A stretch of DNA of 64,000 nt from CAIWHR01 sp963773195. Lineage in GTDB: Bacteria; Pseudomonadota; Gammaproteobacteria; Burkholderiales; Casimicrobiaceae. Below are positions 1-10,063 of this stretch, piece by piece (the first letter of the stretch is position 1; the number at the start of each line of letters is the position of its first letter). The notes under the pieces were generated by a model. The model did not search any database. It saw nothing but the letters and a program-made list of their open reading frames with translations, and was not told the DNA's origin. The stretch lies in contig CAVZAE010000007.1 of assembly GCA_963773195.1 (NCBI GenBank), positions 124,001-188,000 on the forward strand, in the 5' to 3' direction. The position numbers and the translations under genes are program-made.

Positions 1-2
1 AC

Positions 3-320
3 CCCAAGCTCGACGACATGGCGCTCATGGAGGCGCTCAAGTCGAAGGCGTTCTATGTTGGCGCGCTGGGCTCGCGCGCGAACAACGCCAAGCGCCGCGA
101 GCGGCTCATCGACCTCGATCTGACCGAGGCCGAGATCGCGCGCCTGCACGGGCCGATCGGCCTTTACATCGGCAGCCGGACGCCGCCCGAGATCGCGGTG
201 TCGATTCTGGCTGAGATTACCGCAGTCAAGAACGGCGTAACGCTGCCTGACCTGGCGACGATCGCCGTCGCGAAGGAGAAAGTCGCGCCGTCGGTTGCCT
301 GCGAGACGGCGCCGATCTGA
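3..320 (+). CDS. XdhC-family protein, C-terminal part (5' end outside window)
   Basis: The reading frame is open from the window edge and ends at TGA 318-320, giving about 105 residues. The text matches the C-terminal Rossmann part of XdhC/CoxI proteins: FYVGALGSRANNAKRRERL, then LHGPIGLYIGSRTPPEIAVSILAEI. XdhC proteins bind and help sulfurate the molybdenum cofactor for xanthine dehydrogenase or CO dehydrogenase-type enzymes in the cytoplasm. The N-terminal CoxI-like domain and the partner genes would lie to the left of the window. A Met at position 18 is internal, not the start. Confidence 0.85.
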   Translation, partial: PKLDDMALMEALKSKAFYVGALGSRANNAKRRERLIDLDLTEAEIARLHGPIGLYIGSRTPPEIAVSILAEITAVKNGVTLPDLATIAVAKEKVAPSVACETAPI

Positions 321-321
321 G

Positions 322-3126
322 TCAGGCCGGCGTGGCTTGTCGCAGGTGACCCCGTAGCACTCGCAGCAATTCGGATGGCTCGATGGGCTTGCGGACAAGC
401 GCCGCAATGCCGGCGCGCTCGATCTCCTCCGCCGTGATTCCCGCCTCGTAACCCGTATAGAGGACGACCGGCAGCCCCGGGCGCGAGCCGTGCAGCTCGC
501 GGGCGAGTTCGAGCCCCGTCATGAGCGGCATCGTCTGATCCGTGATGACGAGGTCGAACCCCTGACCCGTGACCAATGCATCGAGCATTTCGCGCCCATT
601 GGCAAAGGTCGTTGGGGTCAGGCCCCACTGGCCCAGCAGATCGGCCATGAAACACGTGACCGACATCTCATCGTCGACCACGGCGACGCGCCCCGCCAGC
701 GCCGCGCGGGGGAAGGCACCGCGCGCGGCGAAAGCAGGGGGCGGCAGGGCAGCGCCGTCCACTGGCAGCGCGGGCAGGAGCACGCGGAACACCGAGCCGC
801 GGCCGGTTGCGCTCTCCACGACGATGTGGCCGCGATGCTCGTGCACAATGCCATGCACGGTCGCGAGGCCCATGCCGCTGCCCTTGCCGACCTCCTTGGT
901 CGAATAGAACGGCTCGAACATACGCTCCTGTACGTGTGGAGGTATGCCGCTGCCGTCGTCCGTGACGGCGAGCTCAACCATGTCCCCTTCGACGTTGGCG
1001 CGGCAGCTCGCGCACACGGCCGATACCGCGTGCGCGTGGCGGACGGCAATGCCTACCTGGCCGGTCGAGTGCACCGCGTCGCGGGCGTTGATCGCGAGGT
1101 TCATCAGCACCTGCTCGAGCTGGACCGGGTCGAGAAGAGCGGGAGGCGCATCTTCGTCAAGATCGGTGTGGAGGCCCACGGTCGACGGAAACGATGACCG
1201 GAGGAACTTGACCGACTCGCGGACGAGCGGAGCCAGCACCAGCGGCCGCGGTTCGCCGCGGCGGCCGCGGCTGAACGTCAGCATCTGCTGGATCAGGTCG
1301 CGGGCGCGGCCGCACGACAGGCCCGCCTGCTCGAGATAGGCAGCGAGCTTGGCGTCGCGGCCGGCCGAGCGCTCGGCGGCGAGTGTGACGTAGCCCACGA
1401 TGGTCGTCAGCAGGTTGTTGAAGTCGTGCGCGATGCCGCCCGTCAGGTGGCCGATGGCCTCCATCTTCTGCGCCTGGCGGAGCTGTGCCTCGAGGCGGGC
1501 GCGATCACGCTCGACGTGGCGGCGCTCGGTCAGGTCGCGGATCATCACGAGTACATGCGGCTCGCCGCGATGCTGGATGGGAATCGTGCGCACCTCGACG
1601 GGAAAACGTTCACCGCTGCGCCGGACCGTCTCGAGCTCCTCCAGGCAGCGTTCACCCGCGAGCGTGCGCGCTAGAAGCTCGTGTCGCCGTTCTTCGTTAT
1701 CCGCGGGCAGTTCGCGCAGCGCGCCGAACAGGATCTCGTCCCGGGTGAAGCCGAACATCCGCTCGTAGGCGGGATTCACGTCGACCCGCTGGCAACGCGA
1801 ATTCCACAGCACGAGCGCGTCGGCCGCGCCGTTGAACATCGCGCGATACTGCTCTTCGCTCGCGCGTAGGGCGTCCTCGGCGGAGCGGCTCGCCGTGATG
1901 TCGCGGATGTACGCCAGGATGCGGCGATGGCCGGCGATCGTCGCGCGTTTGAGGCGCACCTCGTGCCACATCAGGCGACCGTCGCGATGGCGGGCGCGCC
2001 ATTCGAAGCGCACCGGCGGGCCGGCCTTGGCGGTCTCGATCCACTGGCTCGCTTCAACGTCGGTATAGGGCGGCTCGTTCGAGCTCAACTCGCCGACCCG
2101 CATCTGGCGAAGCTCCTCGACCGAATAGCCGAAGGCGTCCGCGGCCGTCGGGCTCGCGTCAAGTATCGCGCCCGTTGTCCAATCGTGGACGAAGATCGGG
2201 TCTTCGCTCGCTTCGAAGATCGCGCGGTAGCTGGCCTCCGACGTGCGCAGCGCCGCCTCCGAGCGCGCGCGCTCGATCTCGGCCACGGCCCGGATCGCGA
2301 AGATCTTGAGCATGGCCTCGGCGAGCGCCGGATCGCGCATCGGCGCGCGATCCATGGCTGCGATCAGCCCGAGCGGGCGCCCGGCCGAGTCGTTGAGCGG
2401 GAGCGCGGCGTAGCTGTCCATCCCTTTCGCGGAGAACAGCGTTCCACGCGGGAACTCGGGATTCACGCCCGCGCCCACGAAGCGGAACTCGCGGCCGGCC
2501 ACCGCGCGGCACGGCGAGCCCTCGAGCTCGTACTCGAAGGCGTTGAGCGCCTTCCCATCAAGGCGCGCGGCGAGCGTACGCATTCGGGTTCGCCCGTCGT
2601 CGGCGAAGACGGAGATCATCGCGACGTCGACGTCGAGGACCTCCGCCAGGTAGCGGACGAGCTCGCCGAACACCTGCTCGCCCTCGGCGCTCGACACCGC
2701 CAGCGCTGCTCCACGCAAGGCCTCCTCGCCGCGCTTGCGGTCGGTGATGTCCGTGGCGATGCCGCATACCGCGAACGCCTGCCCGGCCGCGTCGAGCAGC
2801 GGGAACTTGTGCGAAAGATAGGTCCGCCTCCCCTGCGGCGTCTCGATCTGTTCCTCGAAATCAAGCGCCCGCCGCTCGTCGACGACGCGCTGATCATTGC
2901 GCCGGAAATCGGCCGCGGCCGCCGGAAAGATCTCGTCGTCGGAGCGGCCGACGATGGCGGCGACCGGCACGCCCTTGAGGCGCTCGAATTCGCGGTTGAC
3001 GAAGACGTAGCGCCCGCCCAGATCCTTGACGAAGACGGCTGCCGACGTGTGGTCGATGACCTGCTGCAGCTGCGCTTGCACGTCGAGCGCGAAAGACGAC
3101 GGCGGGAATGCGGAAGCGGTCGTCAT
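322..3126 (-). CDS. PAS/GAF hybrid sensor histidine kinase with C-terminal receiver
   Basis: This is a 934-residue soluble hybrid kinase with no clear membrane segment. Domains in order: PAS (about 20-135), GAF (about 145-290), PAS (about 300-415), PAS (about 425-540), an H-box of NtrB type (GGIAHDFNNLL, His567), an N-box NLAINARDAV near 678, DDGSGIP near 723, and a receiver (about 812-930) with phospho-acceptor Asp863 in DLVITDQTMP. It should sense a cytoplasmic signal, autophosphorylate and relay internally. It lies 97 bp downstream of an OmpR-type regulator on the same strand, probably co-transcribed. The signal is unknown. Its stop nearly touches the convergent xdhC stop. Confidence 0.93.
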   Translation of the reverse strand: MTTASAFPPSSFALDVQAQLQQVIDHTSAAVFVKDLGGRYVFVNREFERLKGVPVAAIVGRSDDEIFPAAAADFRRNDQRVVDERRALDFEEQIETPQGRRTYLSHKFPLLDAAGQAFAVCGIATDITDRKRGEEALRGAALAVSSAEGEQVFGELVRYLAEVLDVDVAMISVFADDGRTRMRTLAARLDGKALNAFEYELEGSPCRAVAGREFRFVGAGVNPEFPRGTLFSAKGMDSYAALPLNDSAGRPLGLIAAMDRAPMRDPALAEAMLKIFAIRAVAEIERARSEAALRTSEASYRAIFEASEDPIFVHDWTTGAILDASPTAADAFGYSVEELRQMRVGELSSNEPPYTDVEASQWIETAKAGPPVRFEWRARHRDGRLMWHEVRLKRATIAGHRRILAYIRDITASRSAEDALRASEEQYRAMFNGAADALVLWNSRCQRVDVNPAYERMFGFTRDEILFGALRELPADNEERRHELLARTLAGERCLEELETVRRSGERFPVEVRTIPIQHRGEPHVLVMIRDLTERRHVERDRARLEAQLRQAQKMEAIGHLTGGIAHDFNNLLTTIVGYVTLAAERSAGRDAKLAAYLEQAGLSCGRARDLIQQMLTFSRGRRGEPRPLVLAPLVRESVKFLRSSFPSTVGLHTDLDEDAPPALLDPVQLEQVLMNLAINARDAVHSTGQVGIAVRHAHAVSAVCASCRANVEGDMVELAVTDDGSGIPPHVQERMFEPFYSTKEVGKGSGMGLATVHGIVHEHRGHIVVESATGRGSVFRVLLPALPVDGAALPPPAFAARGAFPRAALAGRVAVVDDEMSVTCFMADLLGQWGLTPTTFANGREMLDALVTGQGFDLVITDQTMPLMTGLELARELHGSRPGLPVVLYTGYEAGITAEEIERAGIAALVRKPIEPSELLRVLRGHLRQATPA

Positions 3127-3223
3127 CGGTGCGGAGCGCGCCAGGCGGTCATGGCGGCGAGTCTAGCCCCTGCAGCCTTTCCCGGCGCAACTGTTACCTG
3201 GCGGTTACACGGCAACATGCCGG

Positions 3224-3955
3224 TTACACAGCCGCCGGCGCCGGCACGAACAAGTAGCCTTCGCCCCGGACCGTGCGGATCGTTTGCGGCCGTTCGGGGT
3301 CGGGCTCGACCTTGCGCCGGACGCGCGCGATGCGGATGTCGATGGAGCGATCGAATGGCTCCCATTCGCGATTGCGCGTGAGCGTCAGGAGCCGCTCCCG
3401 GCTCAGCACCTGGTTCGGATGGGCAATGAAGGTCTTGAGCAGGTCGTACTCCATGCTCGTCAGCGGCACCTCGCTGCCGTCTGCCGCGAACAGCCGGTGC
3501 GACGCGAGGTCGATCTTGCAGCGGCCCACGGGGACGCGCGACGTCTCCTTTGCGCTCACGGTGGCGCCGGTTGCGGCGGGGTTCGCCTGCATCCGCCTGA
3601 GCACGCTCTTGACGCGCGCGCGAAGCTCGCGCAGGTCGAAAGGCTTGGTGACGTAGTCGTCGGCACCGACTTCGAGTCCGGCAATGCGATCGGCAACGCC
3701 GGTCGCGCCTGTCACCATGATGATGCCGACGTCGAAGCGTTCGCGCAGGAAGCGGGCGAGGCTCAGACCGTCTTCACCCGGCAGATTCACGTCGAGCAGC
3801 ACGACGTCCGGCAGGTTGCGCTCGATCGCCTCGCGCATCGCCGTGCCGCGGTCCACGCCCGCGACTTCGTAGCCGTGAGTGCCCAGGTATTCCGCGAGCA
3901 TCTCACGCACCGACGTGTCGTCCTCGACGATCAGCAGGCGGCCGTTGCTTGACAT
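3224..3955 (-). CDS. OmpR/PhoB-family response regulator
   Basis: The protein has 243 residues. The N-terminal receiver shows the acidic pair ED in LLIVEDD, phospho-acceptor Asp55 in VVLLDVNLPG, Thr in MVTGATG and Lys in VTKPFDLRELRARV. The C-terminal winged helix (about 140-238) has LTSMEYDLLKTFIAHPNQVLSRERLL and the RxxRRKVEPDPERPQTIRTVRGEGYLF block typical of OmpR/PhoB regulators. It precedes the hybrid kinase on the same strand and probably pairs with it as a two-component system. Downstream of its stop are two GGTTACAC direct repeats of unknown meaning. The 185 bp to the divergent diiron gene at 4141 should hold promoters for both directions. Confidence 0.93.
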   Translation of the reverse strand: MSSNGRLLIVEDDTSVREMLAEYLGTHGYEVAGVDRGTAMREAIERNLPDVVLLDVNLPGEDGLSLARFLRERFDVGIIMVTGATGVADRIAGLEVGADDYVTKPFDLRELRARVKSVLRRMQANPAATGATVSAKETSRVPVGRCKIDLASHRLFAADGSEVPLTSMEYDLLKTFIAHPNQVLSRERLLTLTRNREWEPFDRSIDIRIARVRRKVEPDPERPQTIRTVRGEGYLFVPAPAAV

Positions 3956-4140
3956 GAAGTTTATCGGCGGGCGACGGTTCGGAGACTGACCAGTATAGCG
4001 CCCGGCGTCGCCGATACAAACGAAACAAATCCGTTTGGGAATGACGTAGCGCAGTTACGTGTTGCGGGCAGACTGCGCCCGTGTCACGACGCGCCTCGAG
4101 ATGTGCGTCGGCCCATCGATCAGGACCGAGGAGAGAACTC

Positions 4141-5076
4141 ATGCAAGTTGCTGCCCCGACCGCGGAAACGAAGCGGTATGCGAAGACGGTTGAAGTATCG
4201 AAGCGGATACGCTGGGATATCGATCGCGACGTGATCAAGGGTCGCGAGTTCGACTTCACGAAGAAGTTTCTGCCCGACGGGCTGTCGAAGGCCGCGAGCT
4301 TCGGGTTCCTGTCGGCGGCCGAGCTGCGCATCCTGTCGCAGATTCAGGGGCGCACCTACGCCAACATGTTCGGGTTGGTTGAACGTTTCATCGGCGCGAA
4401 GATGCTCGAGGTCAGCCGCGGGCACTGGCTCGGCGACCAGGTGGCGCTGGAGGCGCTGGTGCGCTTTACCGACGAGGAGCTCAAGCACCAGGAGCTGTTC
4501 CGTCGCATCGAGAACATGATTGCCGCGGGAATGCCGCCCGGTTATCAGTTTCCGTTCCAGCCGAACGAGGTGGCGACGCTCGTCCTCGGCAAGTCGACGT
4601 GGTCGGTGCTGGCGCTGACCTGCATGATCGAGCTGTTTACGCAGGCACATTACCGCTCGAGCATCGAGCCCGATTCCGACCTGTCTCCATTGTGGAAGGA
4701 CGTCTTCCTCCACCATTGGAAGGAGGAGTCGCAACACGCGATCGTGGACGAGCTCGAGTGGAAGCGCGAAGACGCGAAGCTTACGGGCGAAGCAAGGGAC
4801 GCCGCGGTCGACGACCTGATCGCGCTGGCAGGAGCCGTGGACGGGATACTGCAGGCGCAGGCCGCCGCGGATACGCACTACTTCGTCGAGATTTGCGGAC
4901 GGCCGGTGACGCCGGAGAACGTCGAGAAGATCCGGGCGGGGATGCTTGCCGCCTATCGTTGGCAGTACATCGTCTCCGGTGTACAGGACCCGCGTTTCGC
5001 CGGCGTGCTGGGTGAGCTCATTACGCCCGAGCAGGGCGCGCGGATTGGCAACGCGCTGGCCCCGATCCTCGGTTGA
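4141..5076 (+). CDS. ferritin-like diiron protein (AurF-like)
   Basis: The protein has 311 residues. I chose ATG 4141 because GAGGAGAG sits 8-12 bp upstream; a longer in-frame extension lacks a ribosome site. Two helices carry carboxylate/His metal motifs, TDEELKHQELF (near residue 120) and HHWKEESQHAIVDE (near 195), the pattern of ferritin-like diiron oxygenases such as AurF. Members oxidise amines or act as other diiron redox enzymes; the substrate here is unknown. It is the first gene of a tight operon with a SAM methyltransferase (29 bp gap) and an alpha/beta hydrolase (22 bp gap), so a small modification pathway is a reasonable inference. Confidence 0.75.
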   Translation: MQVAAPTAETKRYAKTVEVSKRIRWDIDRDVIKGREFDFTKKFLPDGLSKAASFGFLSAAELRILSQIQGRTYANMFGLVERFIGAKMLEVSRGHWLGDQVALEALVRFTDEELKHQELFRRIENMIAAGMPPGYQFPFQPNEVATLVLGKSTWSVLALTCMIELFTQAHYRSSIEPDSDLSPLWKDVFLHHWKEESQHAIVDELEWKREDAKLTGEARDAAVDDLIALAGAVDGILQAQAAADTHYFVEICGRPVTPENVEKIRAGMLAAYRWQYIVSGVQDPRFAGVLGELITPEQGARIGNALAPILG

Positions 5077-5105
5077 CGATCGAGCGACGAAGCGAGAATC
5101 GAACC

Positions 5106-5900
5106 ATGGCCATCAGCTGTCCTGTCGGCTTCGACGTCGACCGCCTGCGCGAACAGGTGCTCGCGACGTACGAGCGCGTCGCGCGCGATCCCTACGGCGA
5201 ATTCCATTTTCACCGCGGCGCGCGCTACGCCGCCGAGTACCTGCAATACGATGCCGCCGAGCTCGCGCGGCTTCCCGAGGAGAGCACGGCGCGTTTCGCC
5301 GGCGTGGGCAATCCGTTGCGCATCGGTCCCGTGCATGCGGGAGAGACGGTGCTCGACCACGCATGTGGCGGCGGCATGGACGTGCTACTGGCGGCACGCC
5401 GCGTCGGACCTGACGGATTCGTCATCGGCGTCGACATGACGCCGGGGATGCGTGCCGCCGCGAGCCGGGCCGCCGACCAGGCGGGATTCCGCTCGATCGT
5501 GGACATCCGTGAAGGCTACCTCGAGCGGCTGCCCGTGCACGACGAGAGTGTCGACGTCGTCCTGTCGAACGGCGTCGTCAACCTGTCGCCGAACAAGGCG
5601 CAGGTGTTCCGCGAGATTCATCGCGTGCTACGCCCCGGCGGTCGCCTCTACCTCGCCGATGTCGTGGTGCAGCGGGAGCTCAAGGATGAAGTGCGTAACG
5701 ATCCCGATCTGTGGGCCGCCTGTATCGCGGGCGCGCTGCCGGAGCCCGAGCTCTCGGAGCTCGCGCTCGCCACGGGACTGCGTGCGCCCATGATCGTCGA
5801 GCGCTTCGACTGCTTTCGCAATACCTCCGCGGCAGCCAAAGTGTCGCAAGACCTGCTCGTCCATGCCGTCAACTTTCTGGCCGTCAAGCCGGCGGCCTAG
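5106..5900 (+). CDS. ArsM-like class I SAM methyltransferase
   Basis: The protein has 264 residues, starting at ATG 5106. The SAM-binding motif I is ETVLDHACGGGMDVLLAA, followed by VIGVDMTPGMR (acidic loop) and VLSNGVVNLSP, RVLRPGGRLYLADVV. The layout (NPLRIG... then GGGMD... then a Cys in WAACIAGAL and a Cys in RFDCF) resembles arsenite methyltransferase-type enzymes, although I cannot confirm the metal-binding cysteine set and no ars gene is adjacent. It is the second gene of the 4141-6753 operon. A natural-product or thiol methyltransferase is the main alternative. Confidence 0.75.
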   Translation: MAISCPVGFDVDRLREQVLATYERVARDPYGEFHFHRGARYAAEYLQYDAAELARLPEESTARFAGVGNPLRIGPVHAGETVLDHACGGGMDVLLAARRVGPDGFVIGVDMTPGMRAAASRAADQAGFRSIVDIREGYLERLPVHDESVDVVLSNGVVNLSPNKAQVFREIHRVLRPGGRLYLADVVVQRELKDEVRNDPDLWAACIAGALPEPELSELALATGLRAPMIVERFDCFRNTSAAAKVSQDLLVHAVNFLAVKPAA

Positions 5901-5922
5901 AAACCCATCCAGGAGACAGACC

Positions 5923-6753
5923 ATGCCATCGATTTACCAGGGCGACCGTGGCGCCGGGCCCGAACCTACGGTGATATGCCTGCACGCGAGCGGCGGCTCG
6001 GGCGCGCAGTGGAAGGCGCTTGCCGACAAGTTGCGGCACGACTTCCAGGTGCTGACGCCGGACCTCCACGGCCATGGCAGCGCACCATCGTGGCTGGGCA
6101 TGCCCGCCGACATCGTGGCTGCCGACACTGCGCGCATCTCGCGTCTCGCAGCGCAGGTCGAGGGTCGCGTCCACCTCGTCGGACACTCCTATGGCGGGGC
6201 CATTGCGCTGCGTGTGGCGCGGCATCGGCCGCGCAGCGTGGAGAGCGTCGTCGTCTATGAGCCGGTGACCCTGCGTCTGCTCTTCGACTACAACCGCAAG
6301 CATCGCGCGGCGGCCGAAGTTGCCGAAGTGGCGAGCGACATCGGCCGTGCGCTCAGCGGCGGCGATTACGAGCGTGCCGCGCGGCGTTTCGTCGATTATT
6401 GGTCCGGCGCGGGGCAGTGGGCGGGCCTCTCGCCCGAACGGCAGGTGGCGATGGCTCTCCGGATGCCGGTGATCCAGGCGCAATTCACATCGCTGTTTCA
6501 CGACAGCGTTCGCCGCGCCGGCTATGCCAGCGTGAGCATGCCCGTCCTGTACTTGGCCGGGCGCGACACGCGCGCCTCGACGCGGCGCATTGCCGAGCTC
6601 CTGACGTACACGCTGCCGGACGTCGAGCTCGAAACGCTCGACGGCATGGGGCACCTCGGGCCGGTTACGCACGCCGAGCCGATCGCGCAACGCATCGCCG
6701 ACTTCGTCCGGCGGCAGACGGCACCGCGACTCCCGGACCGCAAAGCGGCGTAA
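5923..6753 (+). CDS. alpha/beta hydrolase
   Basis: The protein has 276 residues. ATG 5923 follows AGGAGA at a good distance; the frame is open further upstream but inside the preceding gene. It shows the oxyanion region HASGGSGAQW, the nucleophile elbow GHSYGG (Ser near residue 89), Asp in YLAGRDTRAS and His in GMGHLGPVTH, the complete catalytic triad of an alpha/beta-hydrolase of about usual length. No signal peptide is seen, so it is cytoplasmic. It closes the operon with the diiron protein and methyltransferase, and may hydrolyse an ester or thioester product of those enzymes. The substrate is unknown. Confidence 0.85.
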   Translation: MPSIYQGDRGAGPEPTVICLHASGGSGAQWKALADKLRHDFQVLTPDLHGHGSAPSWLGMPADIVAADTARISRLAAQVEGRVHLVGHSYGGAIALRVARHRPRSVESVVVYEPVTLRLLFDYNRKHRAAAEVAEVASDIGRALSGGDYERAARRFVDYWSGAGQWAGLSPERQVAMALRMPVIQAQFTSLFHDSVRRAGYASVSMPVLYLAGRDTRASTRRIAELLTYTLPDVELETLDGMGHLGPVTHAEPIAQRIADFVRRQTAPRLPDRKAA

Positions 6754-6781
6754 GGGGTTCGCGTTGCGGCCGCTCGCGCCG

Positions 6782-9700
6782 CTAATGGAAGTCTCTGGAG
6801 TGCGTTTCCAGCGCGCCGAGCATCGGGGAGAGGTCGACCAGCCGCCCGGCCTGCACGTGGACGACCTCGCCCTCGCGCTCGATGTTGCCGTAGACCGCGA
6901 GGAGCTTCGAGCCCAATAGCTCGCGGCGCTGGCGATCGCCCAGGTCGCGCCAGACGATCACGTTGGTCGCGCCCGTCTCGTCCTCGATCGTCACGAACAC
7001 GACACCGCTCGCGGTGTCGGGCCGCTGCCGGCCAATGACGATACCGGCGGTGCGAACGATGCGGCCGTGCGGCGCTTCCCGGATCTCCGCTGCGGTCAGC
7101 AGGCGTCGCTTGCGGAGGCGCTCACGCAGGAGCGCGAGCGGATGCCGGCGCAGCGTGAGCGACAGCGTCCGGTAGTCGGCGACGATGTCCTGGCCCTCGG
7201 TGGGCGGCGGCAGCTCCGGAGCGGCCTCCGCGAACGTGCCGCCTGCGAGCAACGGCGGCAGCTGCTCGACGCCGGCGACGTCCCACACCGCGCCGTGGCG
7301 ATGGCCGGCGAGCGCACGCAGCGCGTCCGCGTCGGCGAGGCTGGTGAGATCGCGTCGATCGAGCGCTGCGCGGTGCGCCAAGTCCGCGACGTCGGCGAAC
7401 GCGCGCGCGCTTCTCGCGGCGACAAGCCGTTGCCCGCCGGCTTCGCTCAGGCCGGCGACCATCCGCAAGCCGAGCCGCAGCGTGGGACCGTCGCCCTCGA
7501 GCGTGCAGTCCCAGTCGCTCACCGTCGCATCGGGTGGCAGCACGACGACGCCATGCCGCCGCGCGTCCTGCACGAGTTGCGATGGCGCGTAGAAGCCCAT
7601 CGGCAGCGAGTTCAGGAGCGAGCCGGTGAACGCGGCGGGGTGGTAGCGCTTGAGCCACGCGGAGGTGTAGACGAGCAGCGCGAACGACGCCGAGTGCGAT
7701 TCGGGGAAGCCGTATTCGCCGAAGCCCAGGATCTGCTGGTAGATCTGTCGCGCGAAGGCCTCGCTGTAGCCCGCGTTCGGCCATGCCGTCGACCAGCCGC
7801 TGCTCGAACTTCTCGAGCCCGCCCTTCCGCCGCCACGCCGCCATCGAGCGGCGCAGATGGTCGGCTTCCCCCGGCGAGAATCCGGCCGCGACGATCGCGA
7901 GCTGCATCACCTGCTCCTGGAAGATCGGCACGCCGAGCGTGCGCTCGAGCACGCTCTTCACGGCATCGCTCGGGTAGGTGACAGGCTCCTTGCCCTGCCG
8001 CCGCTTGAGATACGGATGCACCATGCCGCCCTGGATCGGGCCCGGGCGCACGATCGCGACCTCGATCACGAGATCGTAGAAGCACGCAGGTCGCAGGCGC
8101 GGCAGCATCGACTGCTGCGCCCGCGATTCGATCTGGAACACGCCGATCGTGTCGGCGTGCTGGCACATCGCGTAGACCTCGGGGTCCTCGGCGGGGATGT
8201 CCTGCATCTCGAGCGGGCGGCCGCGTCCGCACGAGATCATCTCGAGGCAGCGGCGGATCGCCGAGAGCATGCCGAGCGCCAGGCAGTCGACCTTGAGGAG
8301 GCCCATCGCATCGAGGTCGTCTTTGTCCCACTGGATCACCGTGCGATCGGGCATCGCCGCGTTTTCGACGCCGACCATCCGCTCGAGCAGATCGCGGGCG
8401 ATGACGAAACCGCCGACGTGCTGCGACAGATGGCGCGGGAAGCCCATGAGCTCGTCGGTCAGCGCGATCAGCCGCTCGATCACCGGGCTGTCGGGCGCGA
8501 AGCCCGCTTCGCGGATGCGCTGGGCGGCGACCTCGCGGCCATCCCACCACGCGAACACCGACGCCAAGCGGTCGACCTGTGCCAAGTCGAGGCCCGAGCG
8601 CCTTGCCGACGTCGCGCACGGCGCTGCGCGGCCGGTAGGTGATGAGCGTGGCCGCCAGCGCTGCCCGGTCGCGGCCATATTTCTTGTAGACGTACTGCAT
8701 CACTTCCTCGCGCCGCTGGTGCTCGAAGTCGACGTCGATGTCGGGCGGCTCGTTGCGCTCGCGGCTGATGAAGCGTTCGAACAGCATGCTCATCCGCGAC
8801 GGATCGACTTCGGTGATCCCGAGCGCGTAGCAGACGGCCGAGTTCGCCGCGGAGCCGCGGCCCTGGCAGAGGATCTTTTCCTGGCGCGCGAATGCGACGA
8901 TGTCGTGGACGGTGAGGAAATAGGGCTCGTAGCGAAGCTCGGCGACGAGGGCGAGCTCGTGCTCGATCAGCTCGCGGACGTCGGGCGGCACGCCGGCAGG
9001 GAAGCGCCGCGCGAGCCCCGCCTCGGTCAGCTTGCGCAAGTGCGAGGCCGGCGTCTCGCCCGGCGGCACGATTTCCTCCGGGTACTCGTAGCGCAACTCG
9101 TCGAGCGAGAAGCGACAGCGCTCCGCGATCGCGACGGTCTCGGCGAGCAGCGCCGGCGGATAGATCGTCGCGAGCCGCGCCCGCGAGCGCAGGTGCCGCT
9201 CGCCGTTGGCGAAGAGCGCGAGGCCGCAGTCGGCGATCGGTTGCTTGAGCCGGATCGCGGTGACCGTGTCCTGCAGCGCGCGCCGCGCGCGGACGTGCAT
9301 GTGGACATCGCCCGCGGCAACCTGGGACAGCCCGCTCGCCTGCGCGAGCTCCGCGCAACGTGCGAGCCGGGCGCGATCGCCGGCACGAGCGAAGAGCTCG
9401 ACTGCGATCCACGCGCGCTCCGGGAACGTGGCGGCGATCCAATGTGCGGTCGTGAGCGCGTCGGCATCGGGCGCGTCGCGCTTGCGCGGCGAGATCTCGG
9501 GCGGCACCCACAGCGCGAGCAGGCCCGCGGCGAACGCGGCGACGTCGTCGCGCTCGAGCGCGTAGGTGCCCTTCTTCGCCTGCCGCCGCCCGCGCGTGAT
9601 GAGCTGCGTCAGGTTGCCGTAGCTCGCGCGATCGGTCGCGAGCAGCACGATCTCGACGCCGTCGCCGAGCGTGAACTCGCTGCCGATCACCAGTGGCAGG

Positions 9701-9879
9701 CCGGCGTCCTTGGCCGCGAGATGCGCGCGGACGGCGCCCGCGACCGAGCATTCGTCGGTGACGGCGAGCGCCGCGTAACCGAGCGCTTGCGCGCGCTCGA
9801 CCAGCTCTTCGGGATGCGACGCGCCACGCAGAAACGAAAAGTTCGAAAGGCAGTGCAGCTCGGCGTAGGCGGGGAGCAT
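6782..9879 (-). CDS. dnaE2: error-prone DNA polymerase III alpha subunit DnaE2 (two frameshifts)
   Basis: The reconstructed product is about 1030 residues, the normal DnaE2 (ImuC) length. It has an N-terminal PHP domain (MLPAYAELHCLSNFSFLRGA), the palm metal motif PPDIDVDFEHQRREEV, then SQHVGGFVIARDLLERM, IEVAIVRPGPIQGGMVHPY, PIFQEQVMQ, and an OB-fold C-terminus. The reading frame changes twice, near 8595 (GGGCC run) and near 7772 (GGG run); removing one base at each restores the family sequence across the joint. With ImuA and ImuB (17.5-20.3 kb) it forms the SOS mutasome for translesion synthesis. An operator-like palindrome lies 16 bp upstream of the start. Either a sequencing artefact or a dead gene; I favour artefact. 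Confidence 0.9.
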
Positions 9880-9894
9880 GGCGCGACCATAGCA

Positions 9895-9912
9895 ACCGTA
9901 TAAATATACGGT
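9895..9912. promoter_or_regulatory. putative LexA operator (variant SOS box) upstream of dnaE2
   Basis: The sequence ACCGTATAAATATACGGT has 8-bp inverted arms (ACCGTATA/TATACGGT) around AA. It has the geometry of the classic CTGT-N8-ACAG SOS box, but with C-C-G-T/A-C-G-G half sites. It lies 16-33 bp upstream of the dnaE2 start, and an almost identical copy (ACCGTATAAATATTCGGT) precedes lexA at 23429-23446. DnaE2 genes are normally SOS-induced, so LexA repression is the natural reading. Confidence 0.75.
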
Positions 9913-10063
9913 ATTCGATCTCCTGGTGCCAGCCTCGCGCTTTGTCTCGTCGAATCAATGATCTGCGGAAGACGCCCGAGGCCGAGCGGCGAGACGCGGT
10001 AAGATGCCGCCCTTTCCCGGCGGCTTCCCCGGCCGCTCCCGACCTCCATTTCGAATGCCCGCG

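Noticed and set aside
1927..3381. 484-residue plus-strand ORF opposite the sensor kinase
   Set aside because: Antisense shadow in a very high-GC gene; no family-like sequence and it crosses the regulator-kinase gap.
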